DNA from: Flavivirga eckloniae
Lineage (GTDB): Bacteria; Bacteroidota; Bacteroidia; Flavobacteriales; Flavobacteriaceae
Assembly: GCF_002886045.1 (NCBI RefSeq)
Contig: NZ_CP025791.1
Coordinates: 3,921,001 to 3,985,000, forward strand
Direction: 5' to 3'
DNA length: 64,000 nucleotides
Each line of letters begins with the position of its first letter. Position 1 is the first letter of the stretch. Shown piece after piece: positions 1-9,358 of the stretch. The translations under genes were made by a program, and so were the position numbers. Below the pieces are notes generated by a model that did no database searches, was not told where the DNA came from, and saw only the letters and a program-made list of their open reading frames with translations.

Positions 1-92
1 GTTGGGGTAAATAGTATATCACCCAAGTTTTCATCCTAATTTTAAGAAAAACTATAGAAATATAGAAAAAAATTATAGGACAATATTTTATT

Positions 93-117
93 TAGTTAGG
101 AATCCTAACTATATTTG
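93..117 (+). promoter_or_regulatory. Palindromic operator overlapping a Bacteroidota -7 box
   Basis: Positions 93-111 form a perfect palindrome with 9-base arms (TAGTTAGGA / TCCTAACTA) around one central base. Its last two bases are the first two of TATATTTG (110-117), which fits the Bacteroidota -7 consensus TAnnTTTG. No good -33 TTTG is visible at the usual spacing. Another TAGTTAG half-site lies at about 132-138. The likely ligand is the MarR-family protein encoded by the fourth gene downstream, which is inference. A dimeric winged-helix repressor bound here would block polymerase. Confidence 0.6.
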
Positions 118-182
118 TAATCAAATCTCTAGTTAGATGAAAATAAATTAATAAATGTTAAACTTTAAATTTAGTTAAAACC

Positions 183-416
183 ATGAGTAAATCAATTTTT
201 TATCACGCAGGATGTCCGGTTTGCGTAAGTGCAGAACACGATATAGTAAACTTAATTGGTAACGACAATGTAGAAATAGTTAACATTGGCGAAATAAGAG
301 GTCGTATAAATGAGGCAGAAAAGGCAGGGGTTGAATCTGTTCCAGCACTTTTAACGCCAAACGGAAATGTGCTACACATCAACTTTGGTGCATCTATGGC
401 AGATGTAAAAGGATAG
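183..416 (+). CDS. Small thioredoxin/glutaredoxin-fold protein with CPVC motif
   Basis: A 77-residue cytosolic protein with no signal peptide. A CxxC pair (CPVC, residues 11-14) follows the first beta strand. A VPA segment at about residues 53-55 matches the cis-proline loop of the thioredoxin fold, and the TPNG turn continues the pattern. It is shorter than classical thioredoxin (about 105 residues) and near glutaredoxin size. It is the first gene of a co-directional set ending with a Cys-rich MarR regulator, directly downstream of a palindromic operator. A thiol-disulfide exchange role follows from the motif; the substrate is unknown. Confidence 0.75.
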   Translation: MSKSIFYHAGCPVCVSAEHDIVNLIGNDNVEIVNIGEIRGRINEAEKAGVESVPALLTPNGNVLHINFGASMADVKG

Positions 417-503
417 TTAGAAGTGTAGTTTATGTAAGCAGTCATTCTCTCAGGCTGCTTACATGTTTTAAAAAAGTAAAGTAATTTATAAAAAGAAATA
501 ATA

Positions 504-764
504 ATGAAAGTCTCAGTTTACGATACCTATGTGCCTAAAGATGATAATAACCGAATGCATTTTGATATTCTTGTAGAAGAAGGTGAATCTGTAGAAAATG
601 TATATAAATATGGGAAAACCTATTTAAACCAAAAAGGTATACCAGATTTTGAACTAACAACTAACGAGTGTAATTTCTGTCATATGGAAACCGTCTCTGT
701 AGAAATTGAGAAGGAAATTCGTGATAAAGGATATTATATTTTAGAAATGGAAAACTGTAATTAA
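504..764 (+). CDS. DUF2024 family protein
   Basis: An 86-residue protein whose opening (MKVSVYDTYVPKDDNN followed by MHFDILV) matches my recollection of the DUF2024 family, a small domain of unknown function. A Cys pair in NECNFCHME (about residues 54-62) gives a CxxC, and a third Cys lies near the C-terminus. It sits 87 bp after the mini-thioredoxin and 62 bp before a thioredoxin-like gene, so co-transcription is likely. The shared CxxC signatures suggest a redox or metal-related role, which is inference only. Confidence 0.75.
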   Translation: MKVSVYDTYVPKDDNNRMHFDILVEEGESVENVYKYGKTYLNQKGIPDFELTTNECNFCHMETVSVEIEKEIRDKGYYILEMENCN

Positions 765-826
765 TCATTCCAAACCAATACCACATAAGCAGAAATTCGA
801 TTAAATGGTTTATAAAAAATAATATT

Positions 827-1456
827 TTGAAAAAATTGCACTTACATTTTGATCGTATGATTCAGGGAGAATTTAATTTAAGAGCTTTAAACTTTCTCTT
901 TGTCTTTCAGGTGAATTGCCCTGGTTGTTTTTTGTATGGAATTCCATTAGTAAATAAACTATTCAGCGAATTTAACCAGGATATGTCGTTTTTAGGAATT
1001 TCTACAGCTTTTGAAGATTTTGAATACAATAACGAAGAAAATACAAATCTATTGATTAGTAGCGGTCAAATGGTTGGCGAAACCAAAAAGGCATTGGCTA
1101 AAGAAGGTTTTGATGTGTACCCCAATAAAATAAATTTTCCCTTAGCCATGGATGAGATGGCTAGCGAATCGTTTGACCTTTCTAGTACCGCAGAAAAAAT
1201 TTGTCAACTTAATCCAAACTATGCCATTTGGCCGGATTTTGAGCAAAGCGCACTTTTAAGAAGGGTTAAGGGCTATTTAAACGCTTTAGAAAAAATAGCT
1301 TTAACCTTTACCATAAATCAATTTAGAGGTACACCAACCATGTTGGTCTTTAATGATGCTTACGAAATTCTGTTTCATCAGTTTGGTCATGTTAAATACG
1401 ACGTTTTAAAAACCAATTTAAAAGATCTTGTTGATAGGTTTGGTAAGGATCACTAA
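827..1456 (+). CDS. Thioredoxin-fold (TlpA/redoxin-like) protein with CPGC motif
   Basis: About 209 residues. The central strand leads into NCPGCFLYG (CxxC near residues 31-34) and a GTPTMLVFN segment near residue 173 supplies the cis-Pro loop, the two hallmarks of the thioredoxin fold. The approximately 140 residues between them are mostly helical, longer than in thioredoxin and reminiscent of redoxin/DsbA-like insertions. No signal peptide is seen, so it is probably cytoplasmic. The reading frame opens with TTG at 827; an in-frame ATG lies at 857, and neither has a clear Shine-Dalgarno. It is the third gene of the operon that ends with marR. Confidence 0.65.
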   Translation: MKKLHLHFDRMIQGEFNLRALNFLFVFQVNCPGCFLYGIPLVNKLFSEFNQDMSFLGISTAFEDFEYNNEENTNLLISSGQMVGETKKALAKEGFDVYPNKINFPLAMDEMASESFDLSSTAEKICQLNPNYAIWPDFEQSALLRRVKGYLNALEKIALTFTINQFRGTPTMLVFNDAYEILFHQFGHVKYDVLKTNLKDLVDRFGKDH

Positions 1457-1481
1457 TTTTGTCCAAATTATTGATAATTAG

Positions 1482-2054
1482 ATGGAGGATTTAAGTTCAA
1501 AAATAACAGCTGGTTTAAGTAGACTTTCAGAAGTTTATAAAGTACTGCTATGGGAACAAGCTAAAAAACTAAAGTTAAGCCCTATTCAAATACAGATTCT
1601 TAATTTTATTACTTATCACAAACAGGAATTATGCAATGTTAGTTATTTGGCAAAAGAGTTTAATGTAACAAAGCCAACCATTAGTGATGCCATAAGGGTA
1701 CTGGTGAATAAAAAATTATTAATAAAAGACTTTTCTTCTGAAGATAGTCGAAGCTATACACTGATGCTCTCTCTTAAAGGAAGAGCAATTGTAAATGAAA
1801 CCGAAAACTTTGCAAACCCCATCAAAGAACAGTTAAACAACATTAGCGAAGAAGATTTTAACATTCTCTATAAAACAATTACCAGGTTAATTTATCAATT
1901 AAATCGTTCGGGGGTTCTCACGGTGCAAAGAATGTGTTTTGGCTGTAAATTTTATAAAGCCAATGGCGAACAACATTATTGTAATCTTTTAGAGAAAGAA
2001 CTTTTAGATTCTGAAATAAAGTTAGATTGTCCGGAATTTATTGAAACAAATTAG
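1482..2054 (+). CDS. MarR-family regulator with C-terminal four-Cys cluster
   Basis: A 190-residue winged-helix regulator. The helix-turn-helix lies at about residues 35-75 (LSPIQIQILNFITYH, then NVTKPTISDAIRVLVNKK) and the wing at FSSEDSRSYTLML. The last 45 residues carry an extension with the pattern C-x2-C-x11-C-x15-C, which classical MarR/OhrR proteins lack and which could bind zinc, an Fe-S cluster or act as a thiol switch. It ends an operon whose other three products all carry CxxC motifs. The perfect palindrome at 93-111 is the likely operator, giving negative autoregulation (inference). Confidence 0.8.
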   Translation: MEDLSSKITAGLSRLSEVYKVLLWEQAKKLKLSPIQIQILNFITYHKQELCNVSYLAKEFNVTKPTISDAIRVLVNKKLLIKDFSSEDSRSYTLMLSLKGRAIVNETENFANPIKEQLNNISEEDFNILYKTITRLIYQLNRSGVLTVQRMCFGCKFYKANGEQHYCNLLEKELLDSEIKLDCPEFIETN

Positions 2055-2398
2055 GAATACTGCGGAAAACATTTTTTACAATTGCAAAATTGTTTAGAGT
2101 TCTAGGTTTCAAAGTATTAAAAAAATAAAAATAAGTGTGGAATATAAGTTTATCACTTCACTCTAAAAACTGGAAGCTTATCAAGAAATTGAGAGGCTTT
2201 TTTAGCAAATGACATCGAAATTGTATGCAGAAAGATATTCCATAAGACGTTCTCATATTTTTTTGTAATTTGCCGAGAATAAGCATAATAAAAAATTGCT
2301 TACATTGTCATTATTATTGATACTCAGTGCAAATGGGGGTACTTTTTCTAAGTACATGAAAGATTACATGCTATTGATCTTTGATGTATGAATATGTT
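2055..2398. other. Intergenic region before the sigma factor
   Basis: No convincing gene. Two AT-rich hairpins are visible: one at about 2079-2094 (ACAATT ... AATTGT), which may end the redox operon although it is weak, and one at about 2339-2355 (GTACTT ... AAGTAC) just ahead of the sigma gene. No well-spaced promoter pair was recognised. Confidence 0.3.
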
Positions 2399-2950
2399 AT
2401 GAAGTTAAGCGATTCGCAAATTCTTGAAAAAATTAAGCATAATGAGGCTACTGGTTATAAACAATTGTTTGACCACTATTACATGCCATTAAGTATCTAT
2501 GCCCTAAAATATTGTGATTCCTTTGAGTTGGCAGAAGATATTGTTCAGGACTTTTTTGTAAAACTATGGGATGAAAAATTATATCAAAAATTAGATGGAA
2601 CCATAGGACCATATTTATTTAAAGCAATAAAAAACAATACGCTTAAAAGGGTAAAAAAAAATGCGCAATATAAATTCGAAGACCTAGAAAATAAGATCAA
2701 TGAATTGATAGTAGATACCATTGATATAGATTCGATCGAACAAGAAAAGGTGAAATTATATCGAGAAATTGAAACATTGCCTTTAAAAAGCAAGGAAGTA
2801 TTTAAAGCCATTGTGCTAGAAAATTTAAAATATAAAGAGGTTGCAGAACTACTAAATATCTCTGTAAATACAGTAAAAACACATTATTCCAGAGCCTTAA
2901 AACAACTTCGTAATTCTTTGAATGTTGTTATAATATTACTGCTAGTTTAA
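2399..2950 (+). CDS. ECF sigma-70 factor (Bacteroidota SusC-linked type)
   Basis: About 183 residues from the ATG at 2399; in-frame TTG (2381) and ATG (2384) lie upstream. I prefer 2399 because MKLSDSQILEKI is the usual opening of this group. Region 2 covers FDHYYMPLSIYALKYC and AEDIVQDFFVKLWD (about residues 20-60). Region 4 is the C-terminal helix-turn-helix LKYKEVAELLNISVNTVKTHYSRALKQLR. The FecR anti-sigma factor follows 69 bp downstream, then an STN-type SusC. In the known model the outer-membrane receptor signals through FecR to release this sigma factor. Confidence 0.92.
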   Translation: MKLSDSQILEKIKHNEATGYKQLFDHYYMPLSIYALKYCDSFELAEDIVQDFFVKLWDEKLYQKLDGTIGPYLFKAIKNNTLKRVKKNAQYKFEDLENKINELIVDTIDIDSIEQEKVKLYREIETLPLKSKEVFKAIVLENLKYKEVAELLNISVNTVKTHYSRALKQLRNSLNVVIILLLV

Positions 2951-3019
2951 AAAAAGATTAAATTTTTGTCACCCATTTTTATCATCTTGGGATATATGTA
3001 GTATACAACCAGGTTAAAA

Positions 3020-4213
3020 ATGGACACCATCAATACTAGTATACTTAAACTTTTCGTTGCCTATACGGCCAATGAAATTACAGAAGAACAGTTTAAAACA
3101 CTTAAGGAATGGATCGACCAAGATCCTGAAAACAAACAGCAGTTTTTAAATTTCTTGCAATTCTATAAAAAGACTCGGCGAATTGGTTTTGTTGAAACTT
3201 TAGATAAGAACCATGCTTGGAATAAGGTAGTATCCCAACTTGAACGTCCGCTTATTATAAAAGCTTCCCAAAAAGAGAAAAAGCCGATAAAGCTTTATTG
3301 GAAATATGCTGTTGCTGCATCAGTTTTATTGATGGCAACGTTAACAATATTTCTAAATAAGAAGGCTATTCAACAACAATTTGATGAGCCGATTATTGTT
3401 AATAATGATATTGAAGTGGGAACAGATAAAGCTGTATTAACGTTAGAAGATGGATCTAAAGTTCCTTTAGGGAAAGGTCAAAAATATCAAACGAATAATA
3501 TAAGTAGTAATGATAAGGAAATAGTGTATAACGCAATAAGCAAAACTGAACCAGAAATTAGTTATAACTATTTAACAATTCCAAGGGGTGGACAGTTTTT
3601 TGTGAAACTATCTGATGGAACAAAGGTTTGGTTGAATTCTGAAAGCCAACTAAAATACCCTAAATTTTTTATAGAAGGCGAACTGCGAGAAGTAGAATTA
3701 GTTTACGGTGAAGCCTATTTTGAAGTATCTCCAAGTAGCGATCATAAGGGGGCTAAATTTAAAGTTTTTACAGGAGATCAAGAAGTGGAGGTTTTAGGTA
3801 CAGAATTTAATATAAAAGCTTATCAAGATGAAAACCATATATATACAACCTTAATAGAAGGAAGTATAGCACTTAGTAATGGTGTTAAAAAACAAAAATT
3901 AAACCCAAACGAACAGCTGGTTCTTAATGTTAATACAAAAGGAATTCAGGTCAATCCTATAAATGTTAAAAATGAAATAAGCTGGAAAAAAGGAGATTTT
4001 GTCTTCAGCAGAAAATCTTTAAAGTACATTATGAAAGTGCTAGAAAGGTGGTACGATGTTAATGTTGTTTTTTCAAATTCATCACTTCAAGATATTGAAT
4101 TTACGGGTGAGTTAGGAAAAAATCAAAATATAGAGGAGATACTAATACTAATTAAGAACACAAAAATTATAAATTCTTATGTTATAGATAAAAACACAAT
4201 TACGCTTAAATAG
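3020..4213 (+). CDS. FecR-family anti-sigma factor
   Basis: A 397-residue inner-membrane protein. The cytoplasmic N-terminus (about residues 1-90) would bind the sigma factor. One membrane span follows (WKYAVAASVLLMATLTIFL, about 93-112). The periplasmic FecR domain includes TIPRGGQFFVKLSDGTKVWL near residue 193 and the GEAYFEV and LGTEFNI strands. The C-terminal DUF4974-type domain covers about 325-397. It lies between the sigma gene and the STN-containing receptor, as in transenvelope signalling cassettes, and should contact the receptor STN domain. Confidence 0.92.
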   Translation: MDTINTSILKLFVAYTANEITEEQFKTLKEWIDQDPENKQQFLNFLQFYKKTRRIGFVETLDKNHAWNKVVSQLERPLIIKASQKEKKPIKLYWKYAVAASVLLMATLTIFLNKKAIQQQFDEPIIVNNDIEVGTDKAVLTLEDGSKVPLGKGQKYQTNNISSNDKEIVYNAISKTEPEISYNYLTIPRGGQFFVKLSDGTKVWLNSESQLKYPKFFIEGELREVELVYGEAYFEVSPSSDHKGAKFKVFTGDQEVEVLGTEFNIKAYQDENHIYTTLIEGSIALSNGVKKQKLNPNEQLVLNVNTKGIQVNPINVKNEISWKKGDFVFSRKSLKYIMKVLERWYDVNVVFSNSSLQDIEFTGELGKNQNIEEILILIKNTKIINSYVIDKNTITLK

Positions 4214-4315
4214 AAAAAAGGAGCAGGAGTATGAACGTCTCAAGGTAAACACTCCCCTCCATTTTTAATGATTAATTAACTAGACAATAACTAATTAACT
4301 AACACAAACAAATTT

Positions 4316-7300
4316 ATGAAAATTAAATTAACTAACCCGCTTTTCTTCTTTCGGGGAAAGCTGCTAAGGATTATTATGAGGGCCTTTATTTTCTTGTTAT
4401 GTACTTCGGTATTTGGTTTGACTCCAAACAATATTGTATCGCAAAATGCTAAAGTAAATATAGATACAGATATTACTATTACCGTAGATGAGGTATTTCA
4501 ACTAATTAGTGATCAGACCGATTATAAATTTATTTACCAATCAGATCTTTTTAATGACTTTCCAAAAGTAGAACTTAAAAAAGGAATCATTAAGGTAAAT
4601 AAACTACTTAAGCAAAGTCTTTCTAACGGAGATTTCAAAATTAGTTTCACAAATGCCAATACTATTTTTATTGAAGAAAGTGCCAATCAGAATATCACTA
4701 TTACTGGTTTTGTAGCAGACGCAAAAGGGGACCCGCTAGCAGGAGTAACGGTTTTACTGGATGGAGCAAACAGAGGAACAACAACCAATTACGATGGAAG
4801 GTTCCAAATAAGAGCGGAAAAAGCGACGGGTATATTGGTGTTTTCATCCATAGGATATAAAACTAAAAGAGTTAATTATGTAGAAGGCATACCATTGTCA
4901 GTAAAAATGGAAGAAGAACTTAGTGCTCTAGATGAAGTAACTATAGTGGCATATGGAGAAACTAATAAAAGAGAGATGACAGGCTCTGTGTCTACCATAA
5001 AATCTGAAGATATAAAAGATATACCAAGCTCAAGTGTTGCAAATTTATTGCAAGGTAGGCTTAGTGGGGTGAGTGTTACAAATTCTTCTGGAGCTCCAGG
5101 AGGCGGCGGAACGAATATAGTAATTAGAGGGTTTAATTCATTAGGTATAGAAGCAGGGAGACGATTTAGTAATCCATTATGGATTGTTGATGGCGTGCCA
5201 ATGAGTTCGTTTACATCTCCAGTAACAGGAACCAATGGGCTTGCCGACCTTAACCCAGAAGTTATTGAGTCGATAGACGTATTAAAAGATGCATCAGCAA
5301 CGTCCCTTTATGGCTCAAGGGCTGCTAATGGTGTTATTTTGGTAACAACTAAAAAAGGAAGAAAAAATCAAAAAGGAAATTTTACAGTAAACTACTCAGA
5401 AACCCTTTCAGTACTTCCAGAATACCCAACGGTATATGGAGGAAGAGGAGAACGTATTTTTAAAATCAATGGAAGAAAAGCGCAAAGAAACGCCTATTTT
5501 GATCCAGCACTAGGAACTTGGATATACCCAGGGTCTTATGAAGAAGCCTGGGGAGAATTGGGTACATTTGATGGTTTTTGGGGCAACGGTTCTGTCGACG
5601 AATTAAAAGATGGGTTTATAGTACAAGACAGTCTGAATGCGTTTTATAATAACTCTACCAACTTTTACAAAAAAATATATAGAGAAGCAAAAATTAGAAA
5701 TGCCAATATTCAAACCTATGGCGGTGGAGAAAATATGAGTTATAGTATAGGTTTGGGGTATTATGACGAAGAAGGGATTGTTGTTGGAACAGGATTTAAA
5801 CGAACAAATCTGTTAGGTAATTTCCGTGTACAACCCGTAGATAAACTATCACTTAATTTAAATAATTATTTATCATTAGCAGATAGGAGCAGAGGAGTTA
5901 GAGGCGGTGGATTAGCCAGTGGACGGGATATTGAACTGGTGCCAGATGAGCCCTATAATTTGTCAACACTCTTACCTTTTAATAATCAAGCAACAGAAGA
6001 TGCAGTCCAGAGATTCAAATCTCAGGAAGAAAAGAATATTACCTATAGGTTACGATCAAGCCTTCAACTTCAATATGACTTTAGTAAGGATATAAACATA
6101 AGCAACACAGTATCTGTAGATTTTAGTCAGAATAATAGAAATAGCTTTCGACCTGCAGCTTTGAGTTTGTTTAATGAATCGGAATCTGCAGGTGAAATCT
6201 CAAGAAATATTACTTTTTTAAATGAATCACTGTTAAATTATAAGACAAGTATTAATGATAATCATAATATTGGTGTTGTATTAGGAGTATCTTTTCAAAG
6301 AGATGTATCGCATTATGTTGGAGGATCAGCTAGAGGAGGACCAAGTGATTTAGTAAAATATGTAGGAAAAGAAGGGTGGCCTAATTTAATTGAAAGAAGC
6401 GAATTTTGGATAGATCCACTTAAAACGTATCGATCTGATTTTTTAGAGAGTAAATTACATAGTCTTTTTGGTAGATTAAATTATAATTATAAGAAAAAAT
6501 ATTTATTAACTGCTACAATGAGAAGGGATGGTAGTTCTGTATTTGGACGGAATTTAAGATGGGCCACATTCCCTTCGGTAGGATTAGGATGGAATTTTTC
6601 AGAAGAAAAATTCATGCAAGGATTTAAGTCTTTAGATTTTGCAAAATTAAGAGCAAGTTACGGACTATCAGGAAATACATTTAGTAGTCCTTATTTGGCG
6701 TATGGAGTCTTAGAGAGCCGAGGAGTTTATAACGGGCAAGCAACTATAGCCCCAAACTGGGGTGAAGGATTTTATAATCCGAACTTGTCTTGGGAAGAGA
6801 CCCGACAACTTGATATAGGTGTAGACTTTAATTTCTTTAACTATAGATTAAGTGTAACTGCAGATTATTATAATAGACATACAAAAGACCTATTATATAA
6901 AGTGGAACTCCCAGGGAATTACTCTACCTATCAGTCGCAATGGATAAATGCAGCGGCCATAGTTAATCATGGGTTTGAACTGGAATTTAAATACGATGTG
7001 TTTAGGGATAAACAGGACTTTTGGCGTGTGTCTTTAAACCTGGCAAAAAATTATAATAGGTTTGCCGATAGTTTTAATGATAGGGACATTCTTGATCTAA
7101 ATGAAAAAAAGTATTTTGTTTTAGGGCGAGAGATTAATTCAATTTATGGCTTTAAAACCGATGGATTTATACAGACTGATGATGAGGTTGTTGAATATTA
7201 TAATTCCAATGGAGAATTAAACAGGGTAAGTAATGACTTTTCTCAGAATAGTTACCATCGTCCAGGAGATGTGAAGTTTGTAGATGTAAATGGAGACTTT

Positions 7301-7837
7301 ATTATAGACTATAGGGATCAAGTATATTTAGGAAGTACTTTGCCGGATGTAACAGGAGGTCTTATAAATGAAGTAAGATGGAAGAATTTTGATCTAAATA
7401 TGCTGTTTTCATTTTCTTTTGGTAGAGATATGGTTAATACTGCTGCTTCAGAATCCATATTAATCGAAACAGCTGCCCCGCTTTTTATAAATGCAGATGA
7501 TACCTTTTGGCAACAACCAGGGGATAATCCAGATTACCCGATCTATCGTACGGGGGCCTTCAATTCAAATTTTGTACCAATTCAGGATAGACTTATTGAA
7601 CATGTACATTATGTGAAATTAAAAACACTAACCTTAGGATATACCTTACCAAAAACGCTGTTTAAAAAGAAGGTTTTTGATAGTGTTCGGTTTTTCTTTA
7701 GTGGAGAAAACTTATTTACAATAACCAACTATTCTGGCTTAGATCCTGAAACTGTAAATATAACTACAGGTATTGATAATGGAAAAACTTTTCCATTAGC
7801 GAGAAAACTCACTTTAGGTTTAACAATAAAGCTATAA
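4316..7837 (+). CDS. SusC/RagA-type TonB-dependent receptor with STN domain
   Basis: A 1173-residue outer-membrane importer. After an N-terminal signal region comes an STN signalling domain (about residues 50-118). A CarboxypepD_reg-like beta-sandwich follows (about 126-205, GFVADAKGDPLAGVTVLLDG). The plug covers about 207-350 (NLLQGRLSGVSV, IVIRGFNSLG, VLKDASATSLYGSRAANGVI, typical SusC signatures), and the rest is a 22-strand-type barrel ending ARKLTLGLTIKL. The STN domain implies signalling to the adjacent FecR and sigma pair. The SusD partner starts 3 bp downstream. The substrate cannot be read from sequence. Confidence 0.95.
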   Translation: MKIKLTNPLFFFRGKLLRIIMRAFIFLLCTSVFGLTPNNIVSQNAKVNIDTDITITVDEVFQLISDQTDYKFIYQSDLFNDFPKVELKKGIIKVNKLLKQSLSNGDFKISFTNANTIFIEESANQNITITGFVADAKGDPLAGVTVLLDGANRGTTTNYDGRFQIRAEKATGILVFSSIGYKTKRVNYVEGIPLSVKMEEELSALDEVTIVAYGETNKREMTGSVSTIKSEDIKDIPSSSVANLLQGRLSGVSVTNSSGAPGGGGTNIVIRGFNSLGIEAGRRFSNPLWIVDGVPMSSFTSPVTGTNGLADLNPEVIESIDVLKDASATSLYGSRAANGVILVTTKKGRKNQKGNFTVNYSETLSVLPEYPTVYGGRGERIFKINGRKAQRNAYFDPALGTWIYPGSYEEAWGELGTFDGFWGNGSVDELKDGFIVQDSLNAFYNNSTNFYKKIYREAKIRNANIQTYGGGENMSYSIGLGYYDEEGIVVGTGFKRTNLLGNFRVQPVDKLSLNLNNYLSLADRSRGVRGGGLASGRDIELVPDEPYNLSTLLPFNNQATEDAVQRFKSQEEKNITYRLRSSLQLQYDFSKDINISNTVSVDFSQNNRNSFRPAALSLFNESESAGEISRNITFLNESLLNYKTSINDNHNIGVVLGVSFQRDVSHYVGGSARGGPSDLVKYVGKEGWPNLIERSEFWIDPLKTYRSDFLESKLHSLFGRLNYNYKKKYLLTATMRRDGSSVFGRNLRWATFPSVGLGWNFSEEKFMQGFKSLDFAKLRASYGLSGNTFSSPYLAYGVLESRGVYNGQATIAPNWGEGFYNPNLSWEETRQLDIGVDFNFFNYRLSVTADYYNRHTKDLLYKVELPGNYSTYQSQWINAAAIVNHGFELEFKYDVFRDKQDFWRVSLNLAKNYNRFADSFNDRDILDLNEKKYFVLGREINSIYGFKTDGFIQTDDEVVEYYNSNGELNRVSNDFSQNSYHRPGDVKFVDVNGDFIIDYRDQVYLGSTLPDVTGGLINEVRWKNFDLNMLFSFSFGRDMVNTAASESILIETAAPLFINADDTFWQQPGDNPDYPIYRTGAFNSNFVPIQDRLIEHVHYVKLKTLTLGYTLPKTLFKKKVFDSVRFFFSGENLFTITNYSGLDPETVNITTGIDNGKTFPLARKLTLGLTIKL

Positions 7838-7840
7838 AAA

Positions 7841-9349
7841 ATGAAAAATATAAAATTAATAATTGTTAGTATTTTATGTTTGTGTTTCTCACAATCTTGT
7901 ACAGATTATCTTGATGTAACACCCGAAAATTCAGTAACATTTGAGAATTTTTTTAATACTGATGAAGAACTTTACACGTTCGTGAATAGTATTAGATTAG
8001 ATATGAAATTTCATGCATTTAGCCCTAACCAGTCTAAATGGTATAGTCGTGGAATTCTTTTTGATGATGCCTCATCTCTAGGGTTGGAAGAAGTAGGGAT
8101 CTCACCAAATAGTTTATTAAACTATAGGGTTATTACACACTGGGAAGAGCTTTATAGAATAATAGCAGGAGGTCATGTACTACTCAGGCATACAGATGAT
8201 GCTAATATTACAGAGGAACGGAAAGACTTTTATAATGGATTAGGGAATTTTTATGTGGCATATGGGTATTTAAAATTATCACAATTATGGGGAGAAGCAC
8301 CTCTTGTTAAATTTGATGGAGATGTAGGGCCCAAGAAAAAAGGAACTTTTGAAGAAGTGATTGATTTTTGTATTGAAAACGCAGAAAAAGCGGTTCAATT
8401 ATTACCAACCATAAATGCTTTAAAAGATGGTAACGGAGATTCAGTACAATCCAGAGATCTTCCAAGTAAAGAAGCGGCTCTGTCGGTTTTAACACATGCC
8501 TACGCATGGAAAGGGTCCCTTGAAGATAAACCAGAATTCTACGAAAAGGCCATACAAAGTGCAACAGCTATCATAGATAGTCCAAATGTTACACTTGCGG
8601 CAAGTCCAGAAGACGTGGTGACATCTGTAATAAAAGGAGGCAATACAACTGAAAGTATTTTTGAAGCCGCCTTAATTCCCAATGAAACCAGATTTTCTAA
8701 CACCTACCATACTGTTGATGGGTTTTTAGCTTTTCCTGTAGGTATAGAAGGAGAAGGAGATATAAAATTCAATAAATTTAGAATAAATAATAGCACTGTT
8801 GACGCTATGTACACTAATGGAGATGAGAGAAAGGCTGCCTATTTTTATGATTTTGAAGTACAAAAAGCAAAAGACCCAAGTATAACAGGAGGTTATGCAT
8901 ATCCATATAAATTCAGAGAAGGACAAATATCAGAGGAGTCTTTTGGACTTTCCTTCGACTACTTGGTTAGTGATGCTGTTTTTTACAGGCTCGCAGATAT
9001 TATACTATTAAGAGCTGAGTGTTATGCAAAAATGGGGAACGATGGTGCTGCTATACAAGATTTAAATACCATTAGAGCTAGAGCTGGAGCAGATTTATAT
9101 ACTGCTTCTGAAGGTAACGTACAATATATGGTGTTTAAAGAAAGAGAAAAAGAACTGCTATGGGAGAACAACAGGTATTTAGATGTGGTTAGAAACGGAT
9201 ATTGGGCAACAGAGCTAATTGATGACTCTTTTTCGCTTTTATCTCAGCAGGATGTAGAGAACGGCGCACTATTCTTATTTACACCATTTAAGGCTTTCGA
9301 TAATAACCCATTAATGACGCAAAATATATTTTGGTCTGGCTTACTTTAA
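7841..9349 (+). CDS. SusD/RagB-family surface lipoprotein
   Basis: A 502-residue lipoprotein. The lipoprotein signal peptide ends with CFSQSC, so Cys20 would be lipidated. The SusD-like N-terminal half includes YLDVTPENSVTFENFFNTDEE, the opening typical of the family, and the TPR-like core continues through KAAYFYDF to LADIILLRAECYAKMGNDGAAIQDLNTIRARAG. The protein would cap the SusC barrel and bind ligand outside the cell. It is 3 bp behind susC, so the two are co-translated. Confidence 0.94.
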   Translation: MKNIKLIIVSILCLCFSQSCTDYLDVTPENSVTFENFFNTDEELYTFVNSIRLDMKFHAFSPNQSKWYSRGILFDDASSLGLEEVGISPNSLLNYRVITHWEELYRIIAGGHVLLRHTDDANITEERKDFYNGLGNFYVAYGYLKLSQLWGEAPLVKFDGDVGPKKKGTFEEVIDFCIENAEKAVQLLPTINALKDGNGDSVQSRDLPSKEAALSVLTHAYAWKGSLEDKPEFYEKAIQSATAIIDSPNVTLAASPEDVVTSVIKGGNTTESIFEAALIPNETRFSNTYHTVDGFLAFPVGIEGEGDIKFNKFRINNSTVDAMYTNGDERKAAYFYDFEVQKAKDPSITGGYAYPYKFREGQISEESFGLSFDYLVSDAVFYRLADIILLRAECYAKMGNDGAAIQDLNTIRARAGADLYTASEGNVQYMVFKEREKELLWENNRYLDVVRNGYWATELIDDSFSLLSQQDVENGALFLFTPFKAFDNNPLMTQNIFWSGLL

Positions 9350-9358
9350 AAATAAAAC

